Assembly (NCBI RefSeq): GCF_014904705.1
Contig: NZ_JACZCQ010000007.1
Span: 28,833 to 92,832, forward strand
Direction of reading: 5' to 3'
From: Nisaea sediminum
GTDB taxonomy: Bacteria > Pseudomonadota > Alphaproteobacteria > Thalassobaculales > Thalassobaculaceae
DNA length: 64,000 bases
Positions 1 through 8,901 of this stretch are shown in pieces. The notes under the pieces are model-generated. The model saw only the letters and a list, made by a program, of their open reading frames with translations, searched no databases and was not told where the DNA came from. A program made the position numbers and the translations under genes. Positions within the stretch are counted from its first letter, which is position 1. Every line of letters begins with the position of its first letter.

Positions 1-492
1 GTGGTTCTGGGCCGCGGGCAAGGCTTTCCAGCCGGCTGCGCCGCCGACCTCGTCATGGGCGCCATGCACCGTGGCATCGAGCGCATCTTCTAAAGTCCTG
101 AGAAAGGCGCGGCCGATGGCGCCGGCGCCGGTGGCGCAGGCCAGCAGCGTAACCTCGGCGTCTTTCGCCAGCGCTTCGCGGATCCGCGCCAAGCGCCGAA
201 CGTCGCGCCGGAGCGCGCGGATGTCGATCTTCCGTCCGGAGAGCCTCAGTGTGCCGGCCGAACCATGTGCCAGGATGACGAGATGCCGTGCGCTTTCTTC
301 GTGCGCTTCCAGCGCGACCGCCATCGCGTCCAGCGCGTTGCCGACGCGCGGCAAGTAATGAACGGCGGTTCCCGAAGCGAGTCCGGAAAGCAGGATTTCC
401 GGGTCGAGAATTTCGCAGTCTACGAAGAAGACCGTCTGCGCGGCACGGGAAGCGGGAGCGGTTTCGGGGGAAACGAGCTGGGCATCGAGCAT
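1..492 (-). CDS. DUF4347-domain protein, N-terminal part (runs off left edge)
   Basis: An open frame reads from an ATG at 492 to the window edge, giving 164 codons without a stop. The residues match the DUF4347 pattern: a VFFVD strand near the start, a segment ending in a VHYLPRVGNALDAMA-like helix, then LVILAHGSAG, a short LRLSG strand and EVTLLACATGAG before a helix. DUF4347 usually sits at the N-terminus of very large repetitive secreted proteins (cadherin-, VCBS- or RTX-type adhesins), so a long gene probably continues outside the window. An AAAGGA sequence lies about 12 bases before the ATG, and the upstream 493-657 gap is AT-rich and could hold its promoter. The family match is from memory of the pattern; the downstream architecture is inference. 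Confidence 0.75.
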   Translation of the reverse strand, partial: MLDAQLVSPETAPASRAAQTVFFVDCEILDPEILLSGLASGTAVHYLPRVGNALDAMAVALEAHEESARHLVILAHGSAGTLRLSGRKIDIRALRRDVRRLARIREALAKDAEVTLLACATGAGAIGRAFLRTLEDALDATVHGAHDEVGGAAGWKALPAAQNH

Positions 493-657
493 GGTCTGTA
501 CCAGTCCTTTCTGGGGTGCAAACCGACGGGAGATAGCGTTGCCTTTATGGCAATGATTAGAAATTTACATAAAATTAACAATAAAACAAGCGGCAATAGA
601 GTCCTTTTTGACTATGCGTATATTGCCGCAATCGGAAGATGTTCCAGAACGGGGAGA

Positions 658-1536
658 TCAGAGTTTCTTGGCGCGTAACTTCATGAAAATAAGAGCATAT
701 CGTGCCCAGAGCGCAAGATTGACAAAAGCAACCAATGGATTGTGCCATCCGCCGAAATGCTTTGCAAAGTAGAGAGCGCCGCCCAGCGTTTTCTGTTTTT
801 CGATAAAAATTCCGCTCGTGTCGCTGGTTCCCTGGACGTGGGTCGCGGAGAGGGTCGGGTCGAACCAGATATGCCCTCCGGCCTTGCGCACGCGGTAGCA
901 GACATCGACGTCTTCCATATGCAGGAAGTAATCCTCGTCCATCCCGCCGACCTCCTCGAAGACGCGCCTCGGGAACAGCAGGAACGAGCCGGAGATGCAT
1001 TCGACCTCCGTCAGTTCGCTTGGCGGTGGCGTTCCGTGCAGGTTGATCCGCTTGAACCCGAGACTATACAGGCCGGAGACCTCGACGAGGCAGGTCCAGG
1101 GTGTCATCAGGTTGCGCCGGCAGCCGCGCTGCTCGCTGCCGTCCGGATTCTCGATGCGGACCGTGTAGAGGGAGATGTTCGGCCGTGCTTCGAGTTTTTG
1201 CAGGGCGCTGTCCAGCGTGCCGGGCTTCAGCACGGAGTCCGGATTGAACAGCAGGAGATAGGGGCTCGTCGTTGCCCGCGCACCCATATTGCAGGCCCGT
1301 CCGAAGCCGACATTGCCGTGCCCGGTGAGCAGCGTGACGCGCTCGTCCCGGTCGGCGAGCGCGCGGAGGTCCGTGACGGTCTCCTCCGGATTGCCATTAT
1401 CGACGACGACGATCTCGCGCGCGGAAGCCTCGTCCAGCACGGAGCGGATACAATCCATCAGGCACGGGCCGGTATGGTAGCTGACGATGACGACGGCACA
1501 GGCGGGCCCGTCGGTCGGGGGCGTGGGATCACTCAT
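658..1536 (-). CDS. Glycosyltransferase family 2 (rhamnosyltransferase-like)
   Basis: The product is 292 aa with a GT-A fold signature. A nucleotide-binding strand VVIVSYHTGPCL lies near residues 15-26, VVVDNGNPEET follows, then GNVGFGRACNMG, the metal-binding region LLFNPDSV, and the acceptor/catalytic region MEDVDVCYRVRKAG towards the C-terminus. This arrangement is that of WbbL-type rhamnosyltransferases, which move a sugar from an NDP-sugar to a lipid-linked glycan at the cytoplasmic membrane. The C-terminus is hydrophobic then basic, suggesting membrane contact. It is divergent from the dTDP-rhamnose genes that begin at 1658, which makes dTDP-rhamnose a reasonable donor. The donor and acceptor are inferred, not shown. 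Confidence 0.85.
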   Translation of the reverse strand: MSDPTPPTDGPACAVVIVSYHTGPCLMDCIRSVLDEASAREIVVVDNGNPEETVTDLRALADRDERVTLLTGHGNVGFGRACNMGARATTSPYLLLFNPDSVLKPGTLDSALQKLEARPNISLYTVRIENPDGSEQRGCRRNLMTPWTCLVEVSGLYSLGFKRINLHGTPPPSELTEVECISGSFLLFPRRVFEEVGGMDEDYFLHMEDVDVCYRVRKAGGHIWFDPTLSATHVQGTSDTSGIFIEKQKTLGGALYFAKHFGGWHNPLVAFVNLALWARYALIFMKLRAKKL

Positions 1537-1657
1537 CGCTCTGATGTGCCACGATTCGAGGCAAGCGCCAAGGGCTCGCCGCTTGCCGCCGTTGCGGGCC
1601 GCATGCTATAGCCCCGCAGGCCCTGAAGGCCGCGTGAATCCAAGGGGAGACAGGGCC

Positions 1658-2218
1658 TTGCAGGTCGAGCCGCTAGAGATCTCGGACGTCAAGATCATCA
1701 CGCCGAAAAAGTTCGGCGACCATCGTGGATTTTTCTCCGAGACCTACAACCAGGGCGCCTTCGAGGCAGCCGGTCTCGACTATACTTTCATCCAGGACAA
1801 TCACTCTTACTCGGCGCCGAAAGGAACGCTGCGCGGGCTGCATTTTCAGACCCCGCCGCACGGCCAGGACAAGCTGCTGCGGGTGATCCGCGGCGCGATC
1901 TTCGATGTCGCGGTCGATATCCGCAAGGGCTCGCCGAGCTACGGCAAATGGGTCGGGCGGGTGATCAGCGCCGAGGAATGGAACCAGATCCTGGTGCCGG
2001 TCGGCTTCGCGCACGGCTTCTGCACCATCGAGGAAAATACCGAAGTGCTCTACAAGGTGACCGGCAAATACGCGCCGGACTGCGAGGGCGGCCTGACCTG
2101 GAACGACCCGGATATCGGCATCGACTGGCCGCTCGACGGCGCGCCGATCCTCTCGGCGAAGGACGAGGCCTATCAGCCCTTCTCCGAATTCGACAGCCCG
2201 TTCACTTACGAAGCCTGA
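1658..2218 (+). CDS. rfbC: dTDP-4-dehydrorhamnose 3,5-epimerase
   Basis: RfbC/RmlC converts dTDP-4-keto-6-deoxyglucose to dTDP-4-keto-rhamnose, the third step of dTDP-L-rhamnose synthesis. The frame is open further upstream, but a TTG at 1658 sits 7 bases after AAGGGGAGA and gives 186 aa, the usual size. The cupin-fold signature GTLRGLHFQ carries catalytic His62. Tyr132 in VLYKVT lies 70 residues later, as in characterised RmlC proteins, and Tyr138 is also present. The C-terminal part reads NDPDIGIDWP. The gene is first in rfbC-rfbB-rfbD-rfbA, with rfbB 12 bases downstream. An upstream start would add a tail that looks unlike the family. Confidence 0.95.
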   Translation: MQVEPLEISDVKIITPKKFGDHRGFFSETYNQGAFEAAGLDYTFIQDNHSYSAPKGTLRGLHFQTPPHGQDKLLRVIRGAIFDVAVDIRKGSPSYGKWVGRVISAEEWNQILVPVGFAHGFCTIEENTEVLYKVTGKYAPDCEGGLTWNDPDIGIDWPLDGAPILSAKDEAYQPFSEFDSPFTYEA

Positions 2219-2230
2219 GGGATCACGAGC

Positions 2231-3304
2231 GTGAGCGACATCAAGACAGTCATCGTCACCGGCGGCGCCGGCTTCATCGGTTCCGCCGTGGTCCGCCACG
2301 TGATCGCCGACACCGGCGTGAAAGTGGTCAATCTCGACAAGCTGACCTATGCCGCGAACCTCGCCTCGCTCGACGAGGTCAGTGCCTCCGACCGTTACGT
2401 CTTCGAGCAGGCGGATATCTGCGACGGTGCGGCGCTCGACCGGATCTTCGCCAGGCACAAGCCGGACGCGGTGATGCATCTCGCCGCCGAGAGCCATGTC
2501 GACCGTTCGATCGACGGGCCGGCGGACTTCATCCAGACCAATATCGTCGGCACCTACACGATGTTGGAAGCGGCCCGGAAATATTGGAACGCGGCGCCGG
2601 ACGCGGTGAAGGCGAAGTTCCGCTTCCACCATATCTCGACCGACGAGGTCTTCGGCTCGCTCGGCGACGAGGGGCTCTTCACCGAGGAGACCGCCTACGA
2701 TCCGCGCTCGCCCTATTCCGCGAGCAAGGCCTCTTCCGACCATCTGGTGCGCGCCTGGATGGAGACCTATGGCCTGCCGACCGTGCTCTCCAACTGCTCG
2801 AACAATTACGGGCCCTACCATTTCCCGGAAAAGCTCATTCCGCTGATGATCATCAAGGGGCTCGCGGGCGAGCCGCTCCCGGTCTACGGCAAGGGCGAGA
2901 ATGTGCGCGACTGGCTCTATGTCGACGACCATGCGCGTGCGCTCTGGACCGTCTGCTCGAAGGGCGTGCCGGGCGAGAGCTACAATATCGGCGGCAATGA
3001 GGAGCGGAAGAACATCGATGTCGTGACCGGCATCTGTTCGCTGCTCGACGAGCTTGTGCCGCAGCAGGGCGGGAAGAAATATTCCGAGCAGATCACCTAT
3101 GTGACGGACCGCCCGGGGCACGATTTCCGCTATGCGATCGACGCCTCCAAGATCAAGGCGGAGCTCGGCTGGGAGCCGTCCGAGAGCTTCGAGAGCGGGC
3201 TGCGCAAGACCGTCGAATGGTATCTCGAGCGCAAGGACTGGTGGCAGCCGATCCTCGACCGCAAATATTCCGGCCAGCGTCTCGGCACCGGTTCCAAGGG
3301 GTAA
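2231..3304 (+). CDS. rfbB: dTDP-glucose 4,6-dehydratase
   Basis: RfbB/RmlB oxidises and dehydrates dTDP-glucose to dTDP-4-keto-6-deoxyglucose with bound NAD. The 357-aa product is of normal size. It starts at a GTG preceded by GAGGGA and has the Rossmann motif TGGAGFIGS at residues 10-18, [11 protein letters not shown], the [10 protein letters not shown] catalytic segment and the YSASKASSD YxxxK motif. The C-terminal [12 protein letters not shown] and [11 protein letters not shown] segments are typical. It is part of the four-gene rhamnose operon and ends 4 bases before the rfbD start. Its product could also feed other dTDP-sugars in the window. Confidence 0.96.
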   Translation: MSDIKTVIVTGGAGFIGSAVVRHVIADTGVKVVNLDKLTYAANLASLDEVSASDRYVFEQADICDGAALDRIFARHKPDAVMHLAAESHVDRSIDGPADFIQTNIVGTYTMLEAARKYWNAAPDAVKAKFRFHHISTDEVFGSLGDEGLFTEETAYDPRSPYSASKASSDHLVRAWMETYGLPTVLSNCSNNYGPYHFPEKLIPLMIIKGLAGEPLPVYGKGENVRDWLYVDDHARALWTVCSKGVPGESYNIGGNEERKNIDVVTGICSLLDELVPQQGGKKYSEQITYVTDRPGHDFRYAIDASKIKAELGWEPSESFESGLRKTVEWYLERKDWWQPILDRKYSGQRLGTGSKG

Positions 3305-3308
3305 GGCC

Positions 3309-4187
3309 ATGATCCTCGTCACCGGCGCCGGCGGACAGGTCGGGACCGAAATGCTCGCGCGCGCCGCGAGGCACGGGCACGAGGCGACGGGGCTGGTCCG
3401 CGCCGATCTCGACATTTCCGACGGGGCGGCGGTAAGGGCGGCGGTGCAGGCGGTGAAACCGTCGCTGATCGTGAACGCTGCGGCCTACACGGCGGTCGAC
3501 AAGGCGGAAGAGGACCGGGACGCGGCCTATGCGATCAACCGCGACGGCCCGGCCAATCTCGCCGCGGCGGCGAAGGACGCGGGCATCCCGCTGATCCATA
3601 TCTCGACCGACTATGTCTTCGACGGAACCAAGGACGGGCCGTGGCTCGAAAGCGATCCGGTGGCGCCACTCGGTGTCTACGGCGCCTCCAAGGAAGCGGG
3701 CGAGCAGGCGGTGCGCGCGGCGCTCCCCGAGCATGTCATCATGCGCACCTCCTGGGTCTATGCGTCTCATGGGGGCAATTTCGTCAAGACCATGCTGCGC
3801 GTCGGCAAGGAGCGCGACGAGCTGCGCGTGGTCGCCGACCAGTTCGGCGCTCCGACTTCGGCGGGTGACATCGCGGACGCCATCCTGGCCATCGCGACCC
3901 GCATCCGGGACGGCCAGACCGACGGCTGGGGTACCTATCACTTCACGGCGGAGGGCCGGACCAGCTGGTACGGCTTCGCCGAGGCGATCTTCGCCCGCGC
4001 GGAAAAGGTCTGGGGACGGCGCCCGTCGGTCGCGGCGATCCCGTCGAGCGACTATCCGACTCCGGCGAAACGGCCGGCAAATTCGGTGATGGATTGTGCG
4101 AAGATCATCGCGGCCTTCAACGTGCCGCGGCGGCCCTGGCAGGACGGCCTCGACGAGGTGCTCGACGTTCTGCTGGCCGCGGAATGA
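3309..4187 (+). CDS. rfbD: dTDP-4-dehydrorhamnose reductase
   Basis: RfbD/RmlD reduces dTDP-4-keto-L-rhamnose to dTDP-L-rhamnose. The product is 292 aa from the ATG at 3309, 4 bases after the rfbB stop; the AAGG that overlaps that stop serves as ribosome site. Visible motifs are the NAD(P) strand LVTGAGGQVGTE at the N-terminus, NAAAYTAVDKAE, ISTDYVFDG and the YGASKEAGE YxxxK motif, followed by RTSWVYASHGGNFVKTM. All are standard for the family. The spacing implies translation coupled to rfbB. Confidence 0.95.
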   Translation: MILVTGAGGQVGTEMLARAARHGHEATGLVRADLDISDGAAVRAAVQAVKPSLIVNAAAYTAVDKAEEDRDAAYAINRDGPANLAAAAKDAGIPLIHISTDYVFDGTKDGPWLESDPVAPLGVYGASKEAGEQAVRAALPEHVIMRTSWVYASHGGNFVKTMLRVGKERDELRVVADQFGAPTSAGDIADAILAIATRIRDGQTDGWGTYHFTAEGRTSWYGFAEAIFARAEKVWGRRPSVAAIPSSDYPTPAKRPANSVMDCAKIIAAFNVPRRPWQDGLDEVLDVLLAAE

Positions 4188-4208
4188 GTGACTAGGAAAG
4201 GGAGAGGG

Positions 4209-5075
4209 ATGAAAGGGATCATCCTCGCCGGCGGGTCCGGCACACGGCTGTATCCGCTGACCGTCAGTGTCAGCAAGCAGATCCTGCCGGTCTACGACAA
4301 GCCGATGATCTACTACCCGTTGAGCACCCTGATGCTGGCCGGGATCAAGGAAATCCTGATCATCACCACGCCTGCCGACCAGGAAGGCTTCCAGCGTCTG
4401 CTCGGGGACGGCAGCCAGTGGGGCATCAGCCTCGAATACCGCGTGCAGCCCTCGCCCGACGGGCTGGCGCAGGCCTTCATCATCGGCGAGAGCTTCATCG
4501 GCGATGACCGTTCCGCTCTGATCCTCGGCGACAACATCTTCTACGGCCACGGTCTGACCGAGATGCTTCAGCGCTCGGCCGACCGCGAGACCGGCGCCAC
4601 GGTCTACGGATATTACGTCAGCGATCCGGAGCGCTACGGCGTCGTCTCCTTCGACGGCGAGGGCAGGGCGAACGAGATCGTCGAGAAGCCGGCCAACCCG
4701 AAATCCAACTGGGCGGTCACCGGGCTCTATTTCTACGACCGGGACGTGGTCGAGATCGCCAAGTCGATCAAGCCGTCGCCGCGCGGCGAGCTCGAGATCA
4801 CCGACGTCAACAAGGTCTATCTCGAGCGCGGCGATCTGCATGTCGAACGCATGGGCCGCGGCTATGCCTGGCTCGATACCGGCACGCACGATTCCCTCCT
4901 GCAGGCTTCCGAGTTCGTGCGCACGGTCGAGGAACGTCAGGGTCTGAAAATTGCGTGCGTCGAGGAAATCGCCCACCATATGGGCTATATCGACGACGCG
5001 CAGCTGCTGAAGCTGGCCGATCCGCTGGCGAAGAGCGGTTACGGTCTCTATCTGCGCTCGTTGCTGAAGGGATAA
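4209..5075 (+). CDS. rfbA: Glucose-1-phosphate thymidylyltransferase
   Basis: RfbA/RmlA makes dTDP-glucose from glucose 1-phosphate and dTTP, the committed step of rhamnose synthesis. The start chosen is the ATG at 4209, directly after a strong purine run (GGAAAGGGAGAGGG); a GTG 21 bases upstream would abut the rfbD stop but lacks its own site. The product is 288 aa. It opens with [15 protein letters not shown] and continues with [47 protein letters not shown] and [12 protein letters not shown], the full nucleotidyltransferase signature. It completes the rhamnose operon. Confidence 0.96.
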   Translation: MKGIILAGGSGTRLYPLTVSVSKQILPVYDKPMIYYPLSTLMLAGIKEILIITTPADQEGFQRLLGDGSQWGISLEYRVQPSPDGLAQAFIIGESFIGDDRSALILGDNIFYGHGLTEMLQRSADRETGATVYGYYVSDPERYGVVSFDGEGRANEIVEKPANPKSNWAVTGLYFYDRDVVEIAKSIKPSPRGELEITDVNKVYLERGDLHVERMGRGYAWLDTGTHDSLLQASEFVRTVEERQGLKIACVEEIAHHMGYIDDAQLLKLADPLAKSGYGLYLRSLLKG

Positions 5076-5096
5076 CGCACCGGAACGGAGCCTGCA

Positions 5097-6215
5097 TTGG
5101 GCCGACTGATCGCACTCTATGTCGCTTTCGTCTTTCTCATCGGCGGGGCCTTTTCCTGGCTGATTGTCGACCTGCTCGGTCCGCAAGAAGGTCCCGCGCC
5201 GACCGAGGCCTCGGCCGGCACATTGGTCTTTGCGCAAGCGAAGGCGCCGGAGCCTCCCGTTCTCGATGGCCTTGCTCCATCGCCCCTCCCGCTCTCCCTG
5301 CCGATCGCTTGCACTCCGGGCAAGGACTGCTGGGTCGTAAATTATGTCGACCGGGACCCGGGCAAGGACTTCCGTGACTATGCCTGCGGGGACATGGGAT
5401 ATGACGGCCACAAGGGAACCGATATCGCTATCGCGCATGCCGGTCGGCTGGAGGAGAATGTGCCCGTTCTGGCGGCTGCGTCCGGCAGCGTCGTCGGCGT
5501 GCGGGATGGTATGGCGGACGTGTTCAACCGCGGTGCCAGCCGGGACGACCTTGACGGCAAGGATTGCGGCAACGGCGTGCGCATCGATCATGGCGGCGGT
5601 TGGGCCACCCAATATTGCCACCTGAAGAAAGGCAGCGTTGCCGTGAAGGCGGGCGAAACCGTCGTCGCCGGCGACCAGCTCGGCAGCGTCGGGCTGTCCG
5701 GGGCGACGCAGTTTCCGCATATCCACATCACGGTAAACAAGGACAACGCCGTGATCGATCCCTTTACCGGCCTCGGCGCATCGGCGGAGAGTTGCGGTCT
5801 TGGCAAGGCACCGCTCTGGGACAAGCCGGTCCTGCGCCAGCTCGCCTATTATTCACCCTTCGCCCCCAATGCCGGTTTCGCAGATCATGTGCCTGACGCT
5901 GCCGACGCCAAATCCGGCAAGCTGGGTGGTTGGAGGCCTGCGGCAGACAGTCCGGCTCTCGTCTTCTGGACGGAACTCTACGGTTCGCGCGCCGGTGACC
6001 GGCTGGAGCTGAAGCTGGTCGGCCCGGACGGAGAAAAGATCGCGGACAAGTCCGAGACCCTCGACCGGAACCGGAACTGGCTCTACCGGGCGATCGGACG
6101 CAAGCTCCGGGGGAGCTGGGCGCCGGGAACCTATGTCGGGACGGTTAGCGTCACGCGGCCGGACGGCCCCGGCCAAAGGCAGTTCGAACAAAGCTTCACG
6201 ACCACCCTCAGATAG
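5097..6215 (+). CDS. M23-family (LytM-type) peptidase, membrane-anchored
   Basis: The 372-aa product has one hydrophobic N-terminal segment (residues about 4-27), likely an uncleaved anchor or signal sequence, and a LytM/peptidase M23 domain. The zinc ligands are visible as His105 and Asp109 in GHKGTDIAI and His208/His210 in PHIHITV. A C-terminal region of about 120 residues has a beta-rich look and may bind a ligand. Members of this family cut peptidoglycan cross-bridges in the periplasm. The TTG start lies 7 bases after CGGAACGGAG and 21 bases behind rfbA, so it is probably co-transcribed with the rhamnose genes. The stop overlaps the convergent gene by 8 bases. Confidence 0.85.
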   Translation: MGRLIALYVAFVFLIGGAFSWLIVDLLGPQEGPAPTEASAGTLVFAQAKAPEPPVLDGLAPSPLPLSLPIACTPGKDCWVVNYVDRDPGKDFRDYACGDMGYDGHKGTDIAIAHAGRLEENVPVLAAASGSVVGVRDGMADVFNRGASRDDLDGKDCGNGVRIDHGGGWATQYCHLKKGSVAVKAGETVVAGDQLGSVGLSGATQFPHIHITVNKDNAVIDPFTGLGASAESCGLGKAPLWDKPVLRQLAYYSPFAPNAGFADHVPDAADAKSGKLGGWRPAADSPALVFWTELYGSRAGDRLELKLVGPDGEKIADKSETLDRNRNWLYRAIGRKLRGSWAPGTYVGTVSVTRPDGPGQRQFEQSFTTTLR

Positions 6216-8895
6216 TCCCGAGGCGCACGCCGGTCTTGATCGCGCGCGGTTCTTCCGGAAGCGCAAAGGCTGGCCGTTCCGGTGTGATGGAAAGATTGGG
6301 GTTGTAGGCCGGATCGTCTTCCAGCAGGGCGCCCCAGCGCTCGACCATGAAGGCGCGTTCCTTGTCGTAGAGCGCGGCCTTCTCCGGCGTGATCACGGTT
6401 CCCCTCGAGGCGGACTCGTGGTGCACCAGCACCGCATGCGGAGTCCAGAGCACCCGGTATCCGGCCCGGCGGACGCGCAGGCAGAGGTCGATATCGCCGA
6501 AATCGACCGCCAGTGCCTCGTCAAATCCGCCAATCTTCTCAAAGATCTCACGGCGCATGACCATGCAGGCGCCGGTGACCGCGGAGAGGTTCTGTGCCTG
6601 CGTGGCACGGCCCCAGTAGCCGCCGTCATTCTCCGCGATCTTCAGGTTGGTATGCCGTGCGACATGGGCGCCTGCGAGAGCGATCCCCGCATGTTGAACG
6701 CTCCGGTCGGGATAGAGCAGCTTGGCACCGACAAGGCCGATCTCCGGGCGTGCCGACTCCGCGACCATTTCCCTCAGCCAGTCCGGGTTGGCAGGCTCGA
6801 TGTCGTTGTTGAGAAAACAGATATAGGCGCCCGTCGCTCCGGCCGCGCCGAGATTGCTGAGGCGGGAGAAGTTGAACGCACCCGCATCCTTCAGCACGGT
6901 GACGTTGGCCCGGCGTTCCAGCCCGTCGAGATAGCGCAGGGTGGCGCCGTCGTCGCTGCCATTGTCGACGATGCGGATCTCCAGATCCGGATAGTCGGTC
7001 TGGTCGAGCAGCCCGTCGATGCAGGTACGCAGCAGGCCGAGCCGGTTCTTCGTCGGGATGACGACGGAAACGCGCGCATCGGCGGGCAGGGGACGGACGA
7101 GGCGCCAGCGGCCGCCTCTGAGCTCGGCGCGCGCGTCCGAACCGCGCCGTTCCAGCGCATCGCGGATGACCCGGCCGGTGGCGGCCAGCGCGTAGGGCTT
7201 GGTTTCGACCGAGGCGGCGGTGGAATTCGCCGTCGCCCGCCAGTGATAGAGGATGCGCGGGACATGCCCGATCCGCTCCGGTGCGCTCCGTTCCGCCACG
7301 CGCTGCACGAGATCGTGGTCCTGGCTGCCTTCGAGGCCGAGGCGGAAGCCGCCGACCTCTTCCGCCAATGACCGGCGGATCACACTGAGATGGCAGATGT
7401 AATTGGAGACGAGGGACAGGTCCGGGTCCCAGGCCGGCTTGAAATGGGGCGAGAAGCGGGTGCCCTGATCGTCGATCTTGTCCTCGTCCGAATAGATGAG
7501 ATCGAGCTCGGGATGCGCCGCCAGCGCCCGTGCCATTTCAGCCAACGCATCCGGCGCCAGACAATCGTCATGGTCCAGGAGGCCGATAAAGGTTCCGCGC
7601 GCGATTTCGAGCGCCGAATTCGACGCGGCCGAGATATGTCCGTTCTCCGGTCGCAAGACCAGTTTCACGCGGGGCTCCTGCGCGGCAGCCTCCTTCAGGA
7701 CCCGGATGACGTCCGCATCCGTCGAGGCGTCGTCGGCAAGGCAGAGCTCCCAGTCATCGAAGCTCTGCTCCAGAACGGAGGCGATGGCATCGCGCAGATG
7801 ACCGGGTTCTGGATTGTAGACTGGCAGCAGCACGGAAAAGAGCGGGGTGTCGCTGGCGGCTGCGGTCACCGGCGCGCGCGTCTCTTCGAGCGCGGCGCGT
7901 TTTCCTAGCCATTCCTGATACTGCGTTTTCGGCAGCGCGGCGCCGTCTGAACCACAGCGTCGATGTGCCTCGGCTGCGAGCAGGAGCAGTTCGTCGGGCG
8001 GCGTCGCGTCGGCATTGATTTCGCCCAGCACCTCCAGCGCCCGCTCCGGCCGACCCGCGCCGAGCAGCGCCCGCATGTAGAGCATCGCCGGTTCGAGATC
8101 CCGGCGGCTGACGCACCACCAGCGGGCGGCCGCGGCCGCATCACCGGTTCGCGCGGAGCCGACGAGCCCGCGCGCCGCTTTCGGATCGACGAGCTGCGAT
8201 TTCCGCGTGCTGGTCTCCGCACCCGGTTTGCCGAGGCGTCGGCGGAGCTGCGCCTGGCGGGCTAGCGCGGGCCCGTTCAGCGGGCGGACCGCGAGGCTGC
8301 GGGCGAGATGGGCAAGACCTTCCTCGCGGTCACCAAGCGCCGGCTCGAGTACGGAGAGATTGAACCATGCATCCGCGGCTTCCGGCCGCAGCAGCGCCTC
8401 GCGACGGAAGGCACGAACGGACTCGGAGAGCCGGCCGGCACCGTGCAGCGCCGCCGCGTGGCGCGCGTGGGCCGCCGGGTTCAGGCCATCGAGACGGGCT
8501 GCCTCGCCATAGCGCCGGAGGCTTTTGCCCGGTTGCTTCGTCTCGGCATAGATCCAGCCGAGCAGTTCGGCCGTTCCTGGGTGATAGGGCAGGATAGTGC
8601 GTAGCCGCTCGTACTGCCGCGCCGCCTTGAGGGACGGGCCGGGGGCACCCTCGAGATCGGCAAAGAGGGCGAGCGCTGTCGGGTTGGCGGGTTGACGCAA
8701 CAGTGCGCGTTGCCAAGCTTTCTGCGCCCCGTCCGGGCGGCCGCTACGGGCTTCGATCTGGCCGAGATGGATCAGCGCGGCCGCATCGTCCTTTGCGGTG
8801 CGCGCGACACGCCGGAACAGCTCGGCCGCATCCTCAGCACGCCCGTCTGCGAGCGCCGCCTGCGCCTGTCGGAAGGCTTCGGCGGCACCCAGCAT
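6208..8895 (-). CDS. TPR protein with two tandem family-2 glycosyltransferase domains
   Basis: The 895-aa product has three parts. Residues about 1-340 are helical with repeated TPR-like units (alanine-rich pairs such as DAAALIHLGQIEARSG and PAAHARHAAALHGAG). A first GT-A domain begins near residue 349 with PLFSVLLPVYNP and carries LADDASTDADV and GLLDHDDCL plus IYSDEDKID. A second GT-A domain begins near residue 607 with VSVVIPTKNRLG and has IVDNGSDDG, FLNNDIEP and VDFGDIDLCLRVRRAGY. Such tandem enzymes add two sugars, or polymerise a disaccharide, in O-antigen or flagellin glycosylation; the TPR part may bind the acceptor. It starts 6 bases after aspS and overlaps the M23 gene at its 3-prime end. 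Confidence 0.85.
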   Translation of the reverse strand: MLGAAEAFRQAQAALADGRAEDAAELFRRVARTAKDDAAALIHLGQIEARSGRPDGAQKAWQRALLRQPANPTALALFADLEGAPGPSLKAARQYERLRTILPYHPGTAELLGWIYAETKQPGKSLRRYGEAARLDGLNPAAHARHAAALHGAGRLSESVRAFRREALLRPEAADAWFNLSVLEPALGDREEGLAHLARSLAVRPLNGPALARQAQLRRRLGKPGAETSTRKSQLVDPKAARGLVGSARTGDAAAAARWWCVSRRDLEPAMLYMRALLGAGRPERALEVLGEINADATPPDELLLLAAEAHRRCGSDGAALPKTQYQEWLGKRAALEETRAPVTAAASDTPLFSVLLPVYNPEPGHLRDAIASVLEQSFDDWELCLADDASTDADVIRVLKEAAAQEPRVKLVLRPENGHISAASNSALEIARGTFIGLLDHDDCLAPDALAEMARALAAHPELDLIYSDEDKIDDQGTRFSPHFKPAWDPDLSLVSNYICHLSVIRRSLAEEVGGFRLGLEGSQDHDLVQRVAERSAPERIGHVPRILYHWRATANSTAASVETKPYALAATGRVIRDALERRGSDARAELRGGRWRLVRPLPADARVSVVIPTKNRLGLLRTCIDGLLDQTDYPDLEIRIVDNGSDDGATLRYLDGLERRANVTVLKDAGAFNFSRLSNLGAAGATGAYICFLNNDIEPANPDWLREMVAESARPEIGLVGAKLLYPDRSVQHAGIALAGAHVARHTNLKIAENDGGYWGRATQAQNLSAVTGACMVMRREIFEKIGGFDEALAVDFGDIDLCLRVRRAGYRVLWTPHAVLVHHESASRGTVITPEKAALYDKERAFMVERWGALLEDDPAYNPNLSITPERPAFALPEEPRAIKTGVRLGTI

Positions 8896-8901
8896 CGGTC
8901 C

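Noticed and set aside
1673..3415. Long minus-strand frame opposite the rhamnose genes
   Set aside because: It is antisense to the clearly conserved rfbC and rfbB coding frames; its low-complexity Arg/Ala/Asp-rich translation is typical of shadow frames in GC-rich DNA.
3153..5726. 857-codon minus-strand frame opposite rfbD, rfbA and the M23 gene
   Set aside because: It crosses three conserved plus-strand genes with intact motifs; no recognisable protein family.
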